DNA of 64,000 bases from Apis mellifera (lineage: Eukaryota > Arthropoda > Insecta > Hymenoptera > Apidae): NCBI RefSeq assembly GCF_003254395.2, contig NC_037638.1, positions 4,144,001-4,208,000 on the forward strand, written 5' to 3'. Every line of letters starts with the position of its first letter. Within the stretch, counting starts at the first letter, position 1. Below the pieces are notes generated by a model. The model saw only the letters and a list, made by a program, of their open reading frames with translations, did not search any database and had not been told where the DNA came from. Positions 1-12,928 of this stretch are shown in pieces. Both the position numbers and the translations under genes were made by a program.

Positions 1-2053
1 AGCGCGTGGAAGGGTGGACACACGGTATGTCGATGCATTCCCCAGGTACGCGTATCGATCATTCCTGGAGGTGTCCTCGTTATTGCGTGACGCCGGCTCT
101 TCGAAATTGACCGCCACGCTTGGACACGTTCGGAATAACCGTGGAACGCGAGACACGCGCCTCGCGTGTCCATCCGATTCATCCTCCTCTCTCCCTCCAC
201 CTCTCCGTCGCGAAACAATATCATCCCCTTCCCTTCTCAATCGTACCCGTTTCTATATTTCTATATTATATATATATATATGGAATATATTCTACATTTC
301 TATATTCTACATTTCTTATATATTCTATATATTCTTCCTTATATATTCTACATTTCTTGATAATTATTATTATTATTATTATGAGAGACGAAGCTCCGTG
401 TTCCAGTTCTGTCAAGAGGGGCAGGGAGAGAGAAGGGGGGGGAGGACTTGCGAGTTGGATCGACCTTGTTTCGCGACTTGCCCGCCAGTCGGATCGGAGA
501 GATAGAACGGTGCGAGTCGTTTTTAAGCCGCTGGTCGATGAACAATGGTTATTTTAACATACGTTATATAATGGAATCTTTGAAAGTTTTATAGCGGTTT
601 TTTAATTTTATTCTTTTTCTTTAGAGATTCTTTTAATGTATTTGGATTATTTTAAAAATTCGTGCAATAAGAAAGAATCGTTCTAATTAAAATTATCGGA
701 TATGTCGTTTTCTTTTAACATCGAATGTTAGTTGCACGGTTATTCCGTTCCTTTTTTTTTCAATCTTTAAACGTTAAATTTGAATACTAGATGGTACTTT
801 CGAACTCCCAAATATAACGTAATCGTGCATTCGTATCACGTATCTCTGGTGCCTCCTTATGCGCACAACTGTACGATACATTCATAGAATTCATCGAGAC
901 ACGCACTTCGCTTTTGAAATAGGATATAGACTTAGATTCTAACCTGTCATTTAATCTTTTATTATCCTCGCACGCTCATTATTCATACGTTCCCTTCACT
1001 TCTGAAGTTCGTGCGCTATTCGCGCGAGTAGCTCTTTTACAATGTGCAAGATTTATGCATATTCTCGCGCAGCAGAATCGATTAGTCGAACGTTTCGAAC
1101 AGGTTGAACATTTAGCGAACTTCGAATAAAATGGAATAGATTTTTGACGAATGAAAACAAATGTGGTAAAATTTTTTGAAATATAATTTTAACGTTATTC
1201 TATTTTTTTTTATTCTAGGATTTATTTCCTGAAAATTTATTCCGTCAATATCGATGCATTGAAAATAGATTTTTTTTGTATAATTAAAAAATTGATTTCG
1301 ATTTATTTTTCACATAGAACGATCGAATTTTATTTTTCTAACGATACGATTTTTCGAAACAATAAGTTACTGTTATGCGCAATGTAATTATTAACTCGAA
1401 AAATCAACGATTCGATATCGATGGTAAAAATATCATTTTAACGATCGACAGTCGATTTAGCCTCTTTGTCACTCTCTCCTCGTTCTTTATTTCATTCGAC
1501 CGTAATAATAAAATAAAAAAAAATCGTTGCAAATAGTAAAAATATTTTACAATTCCGTGTATCCAATTTTATGTTTAACCATTCGCGAAGGGTTTCCTGG
1601 GAAATGGAAGCCTATCAAAATTTCGATACAAATAAAATCTATGTATAATTGAATTTTTACGCGTTCGAAATCGAATAATTATTAAATTTCTTAGTTTATC
1701 TCACGTTTCGATATATATATAAATTCGATATAGTGGGTAAATATTTTTTCCAACTATTTGTCAGGTACACAATACGCGCGAGAATTGTACACTGTCTATG
1801 AAATTTATATTTTTAATTCTTTCCAAACTCGTATAAGTGCGTTTATTATATACATGGAATTTATTATTGTTTTGAAATAAAACAATTTTTCCTTTTTAGA
1901 GGAAAACGATGAATAATACGTAGAAAATATTTTAGGTTATGTCTCTACATATATTTCTATCGTATTAAAATCAAGTTTCGCGTAGCATAAAGATTATGAA
2001 CAATTCTTTCGATTTACATTTATTCATTTGTGAGTAGAAAGGAGATAATAAAT
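1..2053. other. Gene-free stretch, CpG-rich at its start then AT-rich
   Basis: The first 250 bases and bases 380-530 are CpG-rich and open in several overlapping frames on both strands, which is expected where stop codons are scarce. None of these frames has a recognisable domain. From about 560 onward the DNA is AT-rich with stops in all frames. I see no exon, RNA gene or transposon end. Confidence 0.7.
255..382. repeat. AT-rich low-complexity tract ending in (ATT)n
   Basis: A TA-dinucleotide run is followed by imperfect copies of a TATATTCTACATTTC-like word and then about seven ATT triplets. It interrupts otherwise CpG-rich sequence and produces the isoleucine/tyrosine-rich runs in the overlapping open frames. 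Confidence 0.85.
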
Positions 2054-2150
2054 GATTAAAAATTATATTTTTTTTTACACGATGATATCTCGAAAACCGG
2101 AAGTCGTATAAGCGTTTCGAAGAGCAAAGTTCCTCTAACGATCAAATTTT
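2054..2150 (+). repeat. Dispersed repeat fragment sharing the ATATCTCG...CCGGAAGTCGTAT phrase (copy 1)
   Basis: This segment aligns by eye with 52157-52270 in the same orientation. Both read GATYAAAAA, a T-rich stretch, ACACGAYGATATCTCG, two differing bases, AACCGGAAGTCGTAT, and after a short indel AGCGTTTY. Two matches of this length 50 kb apart suggest an old interspersed element. The family is not identified. Confidence 0.6.
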
Positions 2151-5100
2151 TTCAAAATTGTAATCAAATTTTAAATTATACAAGAGACACGTTTCTTTAT
2201 GCAAAAGAATATTACAATATATTTTTAGTAACTATTTTAAGCAACCCTCCCTTAAATCTCATTGCCTACAAAGTTTGGCAAACAGTTAGTGATTTTCGAT
2301 ACAACTATTTAGTTACGGGTTTAAAGTCCAAGTAACTATAATCGGCTTAACGTTTTAACTGTTTGAGTAAATATAACCTACTCGCTCGTAATTTCAACCG
2401 AATATATTCGCACAGGTTCGATCTATGTAACCATTCCAATATACGATTTTTCTTAAAGATTTCTCAACAACGAAATATAAATAATTTCTTTCTCAAATAT
2501 ATATATATATATATTTTTGTTTTTAATTTTATACAAATCTTCTTCGAAACGAAACAAAGCACGAAGAATTCCAATTAATATTCTTCGAAAAAAAATAAAA
2601 ATTCTATTACAAACTCTATTATCTTGAAAATAAAAACCTTGACGCGTTCAACGCGACACGTGACATTTTCAAAAAAAAAAGCGAATATATTTTTCACACC
2701 ATCTCTCGAAAAACGTATTTTCAAAAATCAATATCCTCCCATTCAAGGAGCTTGATTTTTCGACTCGGCTCTCTCTCCATATAAAACCACCTTCTCTCGT
2801 GTCATCCTTCTCGAGACACTCTCTGTACAGTGTTGCCAAATTGATAGAATTTCCTAACGAAAGTCCAGCGTTCGTGCAACAAAACGTCGCGTCGAAATTC
2901 CGAGTTGATCGTTTCGCAAAATCGCGAACGATATACGACGTGTAGCCAAGAAGATAGGCAGAGGCTGACAACGTTGACGTTGACGCGCAACGTTCAACGC
3001 GTATCGACACGCAAACGGCACGATGCAATGCACCGACAATGCAACGCGGATCGATCTCTTATATACCCGGAAGAACGAAATACATAACTCATGCTCGAGA
3101 ATTGATAACTACGGGTAATAATGTCGCGTTTAACCGTTTTCCTCGACTGGAAATTGGCTATCTATATCGCTCGTACACGTGGCGCAATTTCATTCCGGAA
3201 TGTTTTATCGAAATTAGAAAACCCTCTCCTCGACTCTTAGGACTTAAATTTTTACCAATAATAACAGTATCATTAATAACGTATAAAGCGATAATAACAA
3301 TAAAATTCTCGAGAGTATAATGGATTATTTTTTAATAAATATCATAATCTGTTTTTTCAATGAACATTTGAATTCCACGGCGAAGCTTCGAGCAATCAAC
3401 GAAACATTCGATCTAAATTTTCCCATTGAATTTCAAAAAGATTCGATATCGTATAAAACTCGAAAATAACTCGAGGATTGTAATTAATCCTATCCAATCG
3501 AGCGTAGAATCGTATCCTAAAAACCTCCCCTCTTGCACGAAAGGCATTCCAAAGATCCTCGATAAATCTTGTAATTAAATTTCACGGGATTGAAATCCTC
3601 CGGCCGACTTTTTTCCCTCCGCTATTCTCCTGCGGTGCCTGTCTCGCGTATATACCTCGCGATCCTCTAGCTACGTCACTTCGTCTACGTCCAATTACGC
3701 GAAGGATCGCCCCTCTCCTTCTCTCCCACTTCTCCTTCCACCAGGTTCTCGCGAGAGCCTCGATGCGTGAAACGAGAAATAAGATAAAGACACGTGTGAC
3801 GATGCTCGGTATGCTTACAAATGTGTCGAGGGTATTGGAGGAACACACGACGAATATAGTCCGTTTCAACGTTTCATCCTTCAATTTTTTTGCTATTTTC
3901 TTTTTTTTTTTTTTTTTAGAAACACGATACACATTTTTATGATATTTTGCAAACTTCGTAGTGTACAGTGTCGCAATGACGTGTTGTTTCGAACTGGTAT
4001 AACCGGTGGTAGAAAAATCTTTCATCGTTGAATTAAAAATAATTTAAAGAGACGTACAAGCTTTAAAATGGAACACGCTTATCTTCTAAGCTCAAATTTA
4101 CTTTATTCCTAATTCGGATAACCCAGTTCACTCCCACCAATGGAATTACGAGGAAACACTCAACATTATCGATCGATCGATCGTTCGAGACTCTCGCCAT
4201 CACTCGTACACCAATTCTCCTCGAGAAACTTGGAGATATATTCGAGTCATCGAGACGAAAAGATCGTAACGTGTGTTTTTAACATATTAACGCTGAAGTT
4301 TCTCGAAAGGAGCGGTCTCGTCGAAGATGGCGCTGGCCTTAATAAAAGAATATCTTCGAAAGTCTTCCCTCCTTTAAACCTGTCAAGAATGGTGGAACAG
4401 TGGTGCTAGGGTTAGGAGGGAAACGAAGTTTACGCGAAGGTGTCGCCAACCTCTCTCTCTTCCCCATTTCCCAAGGAATTCTCCTTCTTTCTTCTCTCGA
4501 CTCGAGATCCCTTCATCCTTCCACAGGTTTCTCTGGATTTATCTCCTGCCTCTTTTCCGTATTTTGTTTCGCTCTCAGGAAACTTTTCGAGTCTAGTCGA
4601 GACTGTTAAATCTACCGGGGGATCCTGTTTTGTTTTATCTCGAATTAGGTTAAACCATCGAGACTCTCCCTTATTTGTTTATTAATTTGATAGGCAAAGA
4701 TGTTCGTTTCACGGTCGTTTTATAAAAATTAAAAATATTCGAAGAATCTCTTCTAAAGAATCGCCAAGTAAAAATGGATAATTATATAATAAAATTTCCT
4801 ATTTTGTTCCTCGAATAAAGAGATCACAGTTTCGAAAATATATCGTTTTTAAAAATATACGACGAAAAAGAAATTTAAAATTTTCCAAGAGATATTTTGG
4901 CGACAAGTGTGTCAAAAATATATAATACTCATTATTTCCAATTCCACTGTTATAGCAATAATATTATTCGAAGCGTTGTAAACCGAGTCAAACCGTTGAG
5001 AACAATCCCGTTTCAGTTCGACGCGGACGATTTTCGTTCGCGCGAGCCGATGTCAGCTTCGACACGCGGGCACACACACACACACAGGTACGTGTATATA

Positions 5101-7640
5101 CACGCGTCGACTATTGTCAATCCTGTTGCGCCCATCCCCTCCCTCTTACGACGAACGTTTACTCGGTGGAAGGGAGTCGCCACACGATGCGCGCATCAAG
5201 AGCACAAACGGCGAGAGCAAGAGAATCGCTAATCGGCGGCGTCTCACGACGCTAAATAATTTCACCTCGAGGGACTTTGTGAATCGACGAATACATAGCG
5301 TGTATGTATACCTGTGCTCAATTAATCATGAACGTTCGTCATCGAGAAACAATCGTTGAAATCACGCGTGTGTATATTGGGTGAATAAATATCGTATTGT
5401 AAACAGGGATATAGTAATAACGTTGTATTATTTTCACGGAGCGAATAGAAGATCGATCTTCGTATAATAAAATCGTATAATAGGTTGATCGGTTTCGTGA
5501 TTTTTTTCTTTCTGGATAAAAATTATATTACAGATAAATTATTAGGTTCATTTTTATTTACGACATTGGGCAGTAATTTACGTTTCTAGTTTCAGGAGAC
5601 TGCTATAAACAACGCCTCGTGAATATTCAAGAAAATTATACAAATTTACGCCGCTTGAAAAAAAAAAAAAAAGTGATGCATTTTTCATTAGCGAACTTCA
5701 CCCAGGCTAATGCTAGATAAAGAATCTTCTTGTCCATGCCGAATTAAAATATAAAAGAAAATGATAGAAATTCGAATCTTCAATCATCATTTAACCAATT
5801 AAAACTCCGGAAGATAAAAAATGAACTTCATATATATCATTTAACATCATCACGAATGTAAGATTATATATTATCATATAATTTTCTTGAAAAAAAAAAT
5901 CCCCTATCAATTATTCTCCAGATATTAAATACAATTTTATGCACGACAATCACCGTTGTATCAAAAATGCAAAGATCGATCGTTCATCAATTTTATACGA
6001 TCTTCCCACGTTCTTGCGTTCGAGAACGCACAGAGAAGTTGCGGGTATTAGAAACAAGCTCAACTTTTCGATTACCGTTATTACGACTTGGATCCATCTC
6101 GTGGGCCGGAAGAGGCCAGAGGGGGGAAGGGAGGAGGTTTCGCCTCTCGAGGAAATTGAAAAAGGGTGGCGGGAACGACAAGAGGCTGGGGTAATTAATT
6201 GCTAGGCCGCGAGAACGCGAGGTTGGAAATAAAGTATCATCGTTCTCTATAGGCGGGGGGAGGGGAGAAGAAAAGGGAAATGGCTTCTTCGCGAAAAGGG
6301 GTGGGGATTTATGAGTGGGAGGAGCGATGAGAGAGAGAGAGAGAGAGGAAACGCTTTACGCCGGGCAATCGGAAATAAAAGAAGAAGGACGAGGAATAAA
6401 GGAAGGAAGAGAAGCGCGCGTTTTCTTTCCTGCTTCCTCCCAGCCGGATTTTCGACTTCTCTCGCTCGAAACTTCACCGTGCAACTTTCATTATAGCCGG
6501 CGGGCTTTTACACCATCGGTATTCGCGCTTGTTTCCGCGATAAGTCCTCGGCCTCAACGTGTCGCGTGCTCGATAACGAGTATTGAATATTTATGAAGTT
6601 GTCGAATTGTCGAAGGGAATCGCGCATTGTCTGATAAAAATCTTTGAATAAAGATGCACGGAGGGAAATACAGTTTCGCGCGTGTTTTTAAACGTTGGTC
6701 GATTAAAAATCGAAGGGATTAAATTGTACACGCGATTTTCGCGATGATAAAAATTATTCGATCGAAGTTTCGAATTCTTTTCACAGTTTCTCAAACGTAG
6801 AAAATTAATATTAGTAATTATATTATTTACGCAATCGTAAAAGAGAAATCAACCCACTGTGACATTTCTTCCTCGATTTATTACGAAATTCGTGACGTTA
6901 CGTAACTCGAGCAATAATCGTGTATTACGAAGAGTAAGTATTATGAATCGGTTTACCGTAAAATTACATTTTTTCTTCGGTATTATTCATTTCTTAATTT
7001 TTTACAACGAATCACGATTCGAATCTAATAAAAATTATTTTTCTAATAAAATTCCTATTATCATTCATTTCCCTAATTAATAAGAATCTTCACTTGGATC
7101 TTTCGTCTACCAATCACGTAATTTCCGTGAAAAAAAAAAAACATCGTTTTTATAGTTTACACAGTTCGAGAAAATTTCAAACACGACGAGATGGTACGAT
7201 AATTAAAACAACACCGTTCGAGAGCTGACAAGCGAATCGCTCGTTAAACTTCTTCTCTTCTTTTTCTTCCTCTTCTGGTTGCCGAGCTTATTGCAAACGA
7301 TGAAAATTAAAGATGGTGGAAACGACGCGCCTCGCGATCGAACAATACCCACTCGCCCCGGACGACGTAACGGAAAAGGAATGGCCATTTCCCGTTACGA
7401 AAGGAAAATTATTAAGAGTCGAGGGGCGTGCAACAACGATTCGCGTGTAAGCGTACGATGATAATAGTTCGAGAAACGGATCGAATAAGCATTTTGTGAA
7501 TTAAATTATAGACTCGTGTACGGTGAATTTTCTTTTCGAATTTTACAATTAATAATATATGGATAATACGTAATAATACAAAAATGTCGTTAATTTCTTG
7601 TTCAATTCTTGAGGAAATAATTTCAAATAGTTTTGTCAAA
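2151..7640. other. Gene-free stretch with CpG-rich patches
   Basis: CpG-richer patches at about 2640-3240, 3580-3830, 4150-4640, 5000-5260 and 6000-6560 alternate with AT-rich DNA. Open frames there (up to 147 codons on the - strand at 3582-4025) include a polylysine run read from a T17 tract at 3901-3917, so they are not convincing. Small repeats are TA at 2497-2516, CA near 5070-5085 and GA at 6329-6348. An AGATGGCGC word lies at 4326. No exon pair with good splice sites was found. Confidence 0.6.
6329..6348. repeat. (GA)n microsatellite
   Basis: About ten GA dinucleotides lie within a 200-bp purine-rich + strand. The surrounding G- and A-rich sequence keeps several reading frames open. 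Confidence 0.9.
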
Positions 7641-7648
7641 TTTCGTAT

Positions 7649-7694
7649 CTAACCTAACCTAACTTAACCTAACCTAACCTAACCTAACCTAACC
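7649..7694 (-). repeat. Interstitial telomere-like array (AACCT)n = (TTAGG)n
   Basis: Eight AACCT pentamers in perfect phase, one of them AACTT, plus a partial unit. TTAGG is the canonical telomere repeat of most insects, including bees. The array is only 46 bp and lies in single-copy DNA, so it is interstitial, not a chromosome end. Such short arrays are usually explained as double-strand-break repair scars or retained ancestral repeats. A probable mitochondrial fragment starts about 235 bp downstream. Confidence 0.92.
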
Positions 7695-7929
7695 ATATTC
7701 AATATACAATATTTTAAATTTTTCTAAAAATTCCTTACTTTTATTAAATAAAAAAATTATACCAAAGCAATTATCATCTGCATTTTATTACCGGTTTATT
7801 CATCATCGATTTATCATCGACTCGAAAATAATTGAAAAGAATTGTTTCGAAGAGTGATTCGAGTGACGTTTCTCTCTCGATTCCCGAACTTGCAGAGGCG
7901 AGACGAGCATTTGCTCAAGGCCGGAATTT

Positions 7930-8225
7930 AATTGGTTATAACTAGAAAATATTTAATATTAAATGTTATTTATAGAAAAGAAGATAAAATTATATGTATC
8001 TCTATATTATTAATAATAATTTTTAGATTAGTTTATAGTAAGTTAATTTTTAATTTAATAAGAATTAATTTATTATTAATTTATAAATTAATAGTATTTA
8101 AAATAATTATAGTAGGAATGATTATAGGATATAATTTTTATAAATTTTATTAGATAATAAAATTGGATATTTAAAAATGACATTTTTGTTTGTAAATTTA
8201 ATTTATAAAGTAATTTATAAAAAAA
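7930..8225 (+). pseudogene. Probable nuclear mitochondrial insertion derived from ND5
   Basis: The segment is extremely A+T-rich without the CpG usual here and is open for about 74 codons, unusual for such AT-rich DNA. The translation is hydrophobic and carries IYRKED (compare FYSKD in insect ND5), then about 11 residues later FRLVY, matching the SFRLVY segment of ND5, and later IIIVGMIIGYNF, resembling the ND5 C-terminal region. After the stop at 8151-8153, the next stretch still reads as WIFKNDIF, plausible as further ND5 after a small frame change. ND5 is a proton-pumping subunit of respiratory complex I encoded in the mitochondrion; a copy here would be non-functional because the genetic code and location differ. 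I judged this by motif order, not by alignment; other mitochondrial membrane genes remain possible. Confidence 0.5.
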
Positions 8226-10560
8226 TTAGAAGACCCACCGCGTAATAGACGTTCTGTCATGTCAATAATAATCGAGGACTGTGAATACACCATTCGTTTT
8301 AGATCTAATTTTCCTATGGTATTGCGAGATTGGAAATCGTTGAATAAGCGATTTTGAAAATTCATCCTCCACTCGAATTTGACAAAATATATTGAAAAAT
8401 TTTAATTTTACATGATAAAAATTAGATAGACATTTGTGATATTTAAATTGTACTTATATTTTTTTTTCATTATTGAAACTTTCTCGATAATTGGAAAAAT
8501 ATGTACTTATTTCTTAAGAATTTCTAATTAGATAATTTATTTAAACTGTCACGTTTCCTTAAATCAAATTTTCCCTCGAAAATGGCAAAAGAATAACACG
8601 AATAATTTCGATGATAATGAAGTTATTATTTTGCTGTTTAAATTAATATCGCATTGAAAATAATATACCGCGATGTATGTATCGATATAAATCGAAAAAG
8701 ATTAATCTTTCGTAGCGGAATTAATGTTATATAAATATAATGCCATATATATTTAACAACGAAAATGTATATTTGAATGAAAATTTCATTGATCAAGTGG
8801 AGGAAATCTTTCAAAATATTTATGACGCGTTCGTCAATCAATCTTAACGGCAGTCGATATTTAAATAAACTGATATATTGTAATTCGAGCTGTCAAAAAT
8901 TAAGTTTCGAAATATCATCGTGCTCGATTTATTTTCTCTCGTCGATTTTCTTTTTGGATAAATTTACAGAAGCATATAAGTATATTATGCTAAGAAAAAG
9001 AAAAAAAAGAAAGGAATACATAACCTTAAAATCCAACCTAACCTCAAAAATTCTAAAATCTTCAAAAATTCTAAATTCTTTTGTATGATTAATTGAAAAA
9101 TCAACGTTGAATATTTTCTAATTCATTGATATAATAAAGTTGAGTTAAGACGAGATAAGAATCGGAAAGAAACACGATAACCTTTCGTTGCCTCGAAATA
9201 CGCAATTTATACGAATGGCTAGGAACGTGTTTAAAGCTTAAAATGCAGAGAAATGTGTATCATTCCTGGGAGAAAGTTCCGTTGTCCGATCAAACTTTCA
9301 GTATTTTACTTCCAGCATCTCGATGCTCCTCCCCTCCACTTTTTTACGATTTCGAATATGAAATGTACGATCACGAATGGCGAAATGGCGTTTTATACGA
9401 GCGCGTCTTAAAACACGGATATAACACGGGAATAGATATCGCGTGGCACGTAATGGAAGGATTTTTTTTTTTTCGAATTCACGCGAAAAATTCTTTGCGA
9501 AAATTCGATTGTACAAAATGAATTAAATAATAAGCTATATTAAACCGATGGAACGATTCATGTATCTTTGATGTGGTCTCTTATATTGTATAACATATAC
9601 ATAGCATCCAATTAATTGTGCATTCATGTACAAGATACGGATGTATCTCCGAGGTCATTGCATGAATACGTCTGCAATTCCACTACTATCGTTACGCTTG
9701 ATCATTGCGATGTTCAAATTCGTGTGCAAATTGCGCACAATTAAAGTTTAAAATAAAAGAAAAGAAAAAAAAAGAAGAAAAATATTTATTATTTATTCCA
9801 GGAATTTGATTTTTTCACATAAAGATTGCTCGTTTTTTTTTCAAAGATAAAAAAAAAATTCAAGAACGAATTTAATTCTTATTTTCAGAAAGATTGAATA
9901 ATGCAATAATTTAATCGATAACAAGATGGAGGGGAAAATGGAGACCTACTTTACCGACGTACAGATATATACGGACAGCTTATTCTACTTAGGAATCCCT
10001 TACAACCCACCAACTTTAAGCCTTTCCCGCGCCATCCCATTGAAATCTCGTTCTCGAGGAGGCAGGGAAGAAGAGATTTCGGGCGCATGGCGACGCGTAC
10101 GAAAGCCCCACCAAGTTTGCAAATCCAATAGACTTCGGTGTTGGTATGTCGTTAACCCGCACCTACCACTGCTATTCGCTTCCCTTGTCTTTTTCCCTCC
10201 CCCCATTTTCCTCACTCTCTCTCTCGATTTGGATAGGAGATCCCGATACCTATTTTATTATGCAATTTAAACAGTTTCACGAATCGAGAAATTATTCTCG
10301 TGTTAAAATATATATACACATATATATATTTATTGCACATAAATTTCTCGTATTTTGTAATTCAAGTACAAAGTCGCGGTGCATAAATGCTTGATAATCA
10401 TTTAATTCCTTGTATTCTCTCGAAGAGGCTTTTACGCTAGATTTCGTTATCTCCAAATTGATAAGAGAGCGCAATCAATATTGATTTGCGAATAAGTTCC
10501 TTAGATTCCCTATTTTTGCTTTATTAAGGAATGTACGAAATCGTTTTATATTGCTCGTGA
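8226..10560. other. Gene-free AT-rich stretch
   Basis: No gene is seen. A 92-codon open frame at 9243-9521 and a 114-codon frame at 9926-10270 have no recognisable domain and no convincing splice context. Two AACCT-like units occur near 9035 but do not form an array. Confidence 0.6.
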
Positions 10561-10570
10561 CACATTTGTC

Positions 10571-10580
10571 GCGCATGCGC
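10571..10580. promoter_or_regulatory. NRF-1/Ewg-type palindrome GCGCATGCGC
   Basis: The ten-base palindrome sits in CGCGCATGCGCA, which fits the YGCGCATGCGCR consensus of NRF-1, whose insect orthologue is Erect wing. It lies just upstream of a CpG-rich island. Function is inferred from the motif alone. Confidence 0.4.
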
Positions 10581-10689
10581 ACACAAAACTCATTCGTCGA
10601 ACGGAAATTATTGTCAACGTGGATAAATTACAAATACGCGAAATTGAAATAACACCAAAGAAAAATCTTGAAAAACATCGTCGCTTAAA

Positions 10690-11225
10690 TTATACGCGAT
10701 CCTGAACTCGACATACTTCTCTTTTCCAATTCGAAACTGGTGGACGATGGTCGAAGAAAAATGAAGAAAGATCGCGAGGATATCGCGAGGAAACGAACGA
10801 GGGAAGGGTGGAGGGGATTTCCTCGCGATATGCCGTTAAATTAAATTTCATGCACAGTCGCCACGCAGCAGCACCAGTCACGGTGGCCCTTCCCCCACTC
10901 CTCCACACACTTGGCACGGTGTGTTCGAGTTGCCAGCATGCATAATGCATGCTGGTATTTTGCTACGGTAGACACGGCTCCTTCGTCGCCGCGAATTCGT
11001 GAGACGTGAGGAGTTGGAGAGAACGCCGTTCCAATGGGGGTTCGAGTTTCTTGCCCTATCTTCCAGGGGGAAGGCCTGAATGCGTGTCGAGCTCTCTATA
11101 TGGATCGAGGATGGACAAGTTGGCGTGTAAAAAAATATTGGTTGGAGAAAGAGTTTGGTTAAGAGAGAGGTTATCTTTGCTCGTTCGTGCGACAGTTTTA
11201 AAAAGATTGGAGGATAGATGAGACA
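10690..11225. other. CpG-rich island, possible regulatory element or untranslated exon
   Basis: Base composition rises well above the surroundings and frames are open on both strands (86 codons on -, 71 on +) without recognisable domains. The island contains the palindrome at 10933-10955 and is preceded by the NRF-1-type site at 10571. A promoter, an enhancer or a 5' untranslated exon are all possible. Confidence 0.35.
10933..10955. promoter_or_regulatory. Perfect 23-nt palindrome containing ATGCATAATGCAT
   Basis: Arms CCAGCATGCAT and ATGCATGCTGG match over 11 bp around a single A. The centre, ATGCATAATGCAT, is two inverted ATGCAT half-sites and resembles palindromic POU-factor sites (MORE type, ATGCATATGCAT) with one extra base. 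It may bind a dimeric homeodomain protein. The base pattern is certain; the binding role is inference. Confidence 0.45.
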
Positions 11226-12928
11226 ACACGTATTTGAATAAGTTGTATGAGAAGTTGGGAAGATTGATGTATTTCGTAGATTTTGGAGAATCTGTTGAGC
11301 GAGTTTCTATTCGTGTGTGAATATAGATGTTGATATAAGATAAATATATCAATTAGTGTAGAAATGTGTAGGTTGAGATATTACATAAGATATTAATATT
11401 ATTCATAGATTTTTCGAGAGAATTATACCAATGAATAAATAAAATATTCAATACATTTTCAAGATATGTTACTTGGACTTGTTTACTTTGTTGTTTCATA
11501 GGAACGTAGCCAATCTAATCGCAGCTCGACTAGATGCGCTTCGTGATTGGCCAATATTTTTTACTAACTCGTTAACGAAAGTTTTTACGAAAGAAAATTG
11601 TTCTTTGAAATTAAGAACAATTCCAACATTTTTTAATGTGTAAATTAAATATAAATTGATATATAAAATTTGAATAAAGTTGAACAGAAGCTTCTCAAAG
11701 ACATGTAATGTTACATTTATTCAAACGTAAAATATTAATATATTCATTTAACTTTTGAATAGTCAAAATAAATTATCTTTGCTCATATTAATATATTCAT
11801 TTTGAAAGAACATCTAGAAATCAAACTTAATACACAATTAGTATACAAAAAATTTTTAAAAATCAATAATGAATAACGTACAAAAGTATTAACGAATCAA
11901 AATTGAAAAGAAGAAGGAATCGATATGAATCTTTACACGACGTACGACGAATAAATATACGCATTGTTGAATTATAAGCAATCGAAGTTTGCATAAGATG
12001 ACTGCGGTTTACTTTGCCCCGCGCGACAACACATTGCTTCCCTCCGCACGTTTCTCAACCAAGCTTTAGCTTCGATGAAAGGCGACGAGATTATCCAAAG
12101 ATGGAGGGGGCCGTGTGCCAGGCGTATCCAAAAGATACACAATACGGAGAATCCCTGGTAGTAAAAGCAAATCCCCTCCCTTTCGATCCGATAGCAAATT
12201 CAACCACGTACTCATATTTCGTAATGGAATTTCTCGAAATTAAAAATATTACATTTCTTTAATATTTACAATATTTCTTTCGTCACTTGTCACAGTAAAA
12301 TAGAAAAAAAAAAGCAACAACAATCGTTCGATTTTCTCTCATCAAAATTTATCCAACAAAAGGCAGCAAATCCGAGCAGTCGAAATCACAACGGTTCTCA
12401 TTCTCCCCCCCCCCCCCTCCAATTTCACATTATTGTTCAAAGTCGAAAGACCGTCCAAGGTGTAATGGAATTGCCAATCGGAAACGATCGAGGAACGGAA
12501 AAATCGGATGAAAGGGGAGAAAGAAAAAAGCAGCTTTCAAACGCACCCCCTCCTCTTCCCTCTTCGAAGAAGCAGAGAAATCGCTGGGAAGTCGAAAATA
12601 AGTTTCGCGTAAACTCGATTTTCAGAGCGGGAATGGCGGATGAAGACGTGAGTGTATGTGTGTGGGTATGTGTGTATGCGCGCGTACGTGTGTGTATACC
12701 GGGTGTCGAACTGCGAACGCACACTATTCGTGACCGGAATCGGTCGCCATTAATTCTGGGCATCCACGGCGCTTTATCGTCCTTGAATCGGGTCATTTGC
12801 GCTTTCAATAAGGGGGAGGGGGTGACTTAATGAGTGACTTTGGAAAGAGGTTGTCGGTTTAGAAAAATTTTAATAAGTGTTACTTCTTATATCGATCTTA
12901 TATCTTATATCGAAGCATTTTATAATTA
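11226..12928. other. Gene-free stretch with CpG-rich patches and GT-rich tract
   Basis: AT-rich DNA surrounds CpG-richer patches at 12010-12230 and 12440-12830. A C13 run lies at 12405-12417 and an irregular GT-rich tract at about 12647-12698. Open frames on both strands at 12437-12830 overlap each other. A GTGAGT follows an open + frame at about 12646 but could simply belong to the GT repeat. Confidence 0.6.
12695..12705 (+). repeat. TATACCGGGTG word shared with repeat units at 36 and 47 kb
   Basis: This 11-mer also occurs at 47244-47254 and, reversed, at 36021-36031 and 36592-36602. It resembles the TATACNGGGTG ends common on insect interspersed elements. Nothing beyond the word aligns with the 36-kb unit, so this is at most a solitary end. 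Confidence 0.35.

Noticed and set aside
3582..4025. 147-codon - frame with a lysine-rich segment
   Set aside because: The lysine run comes from a T17 tract, and no domain or splice sites support a gene.
9020..9060. Second telomere-like array near 9035
   Set aside because: Only two AACCT-like units are present.
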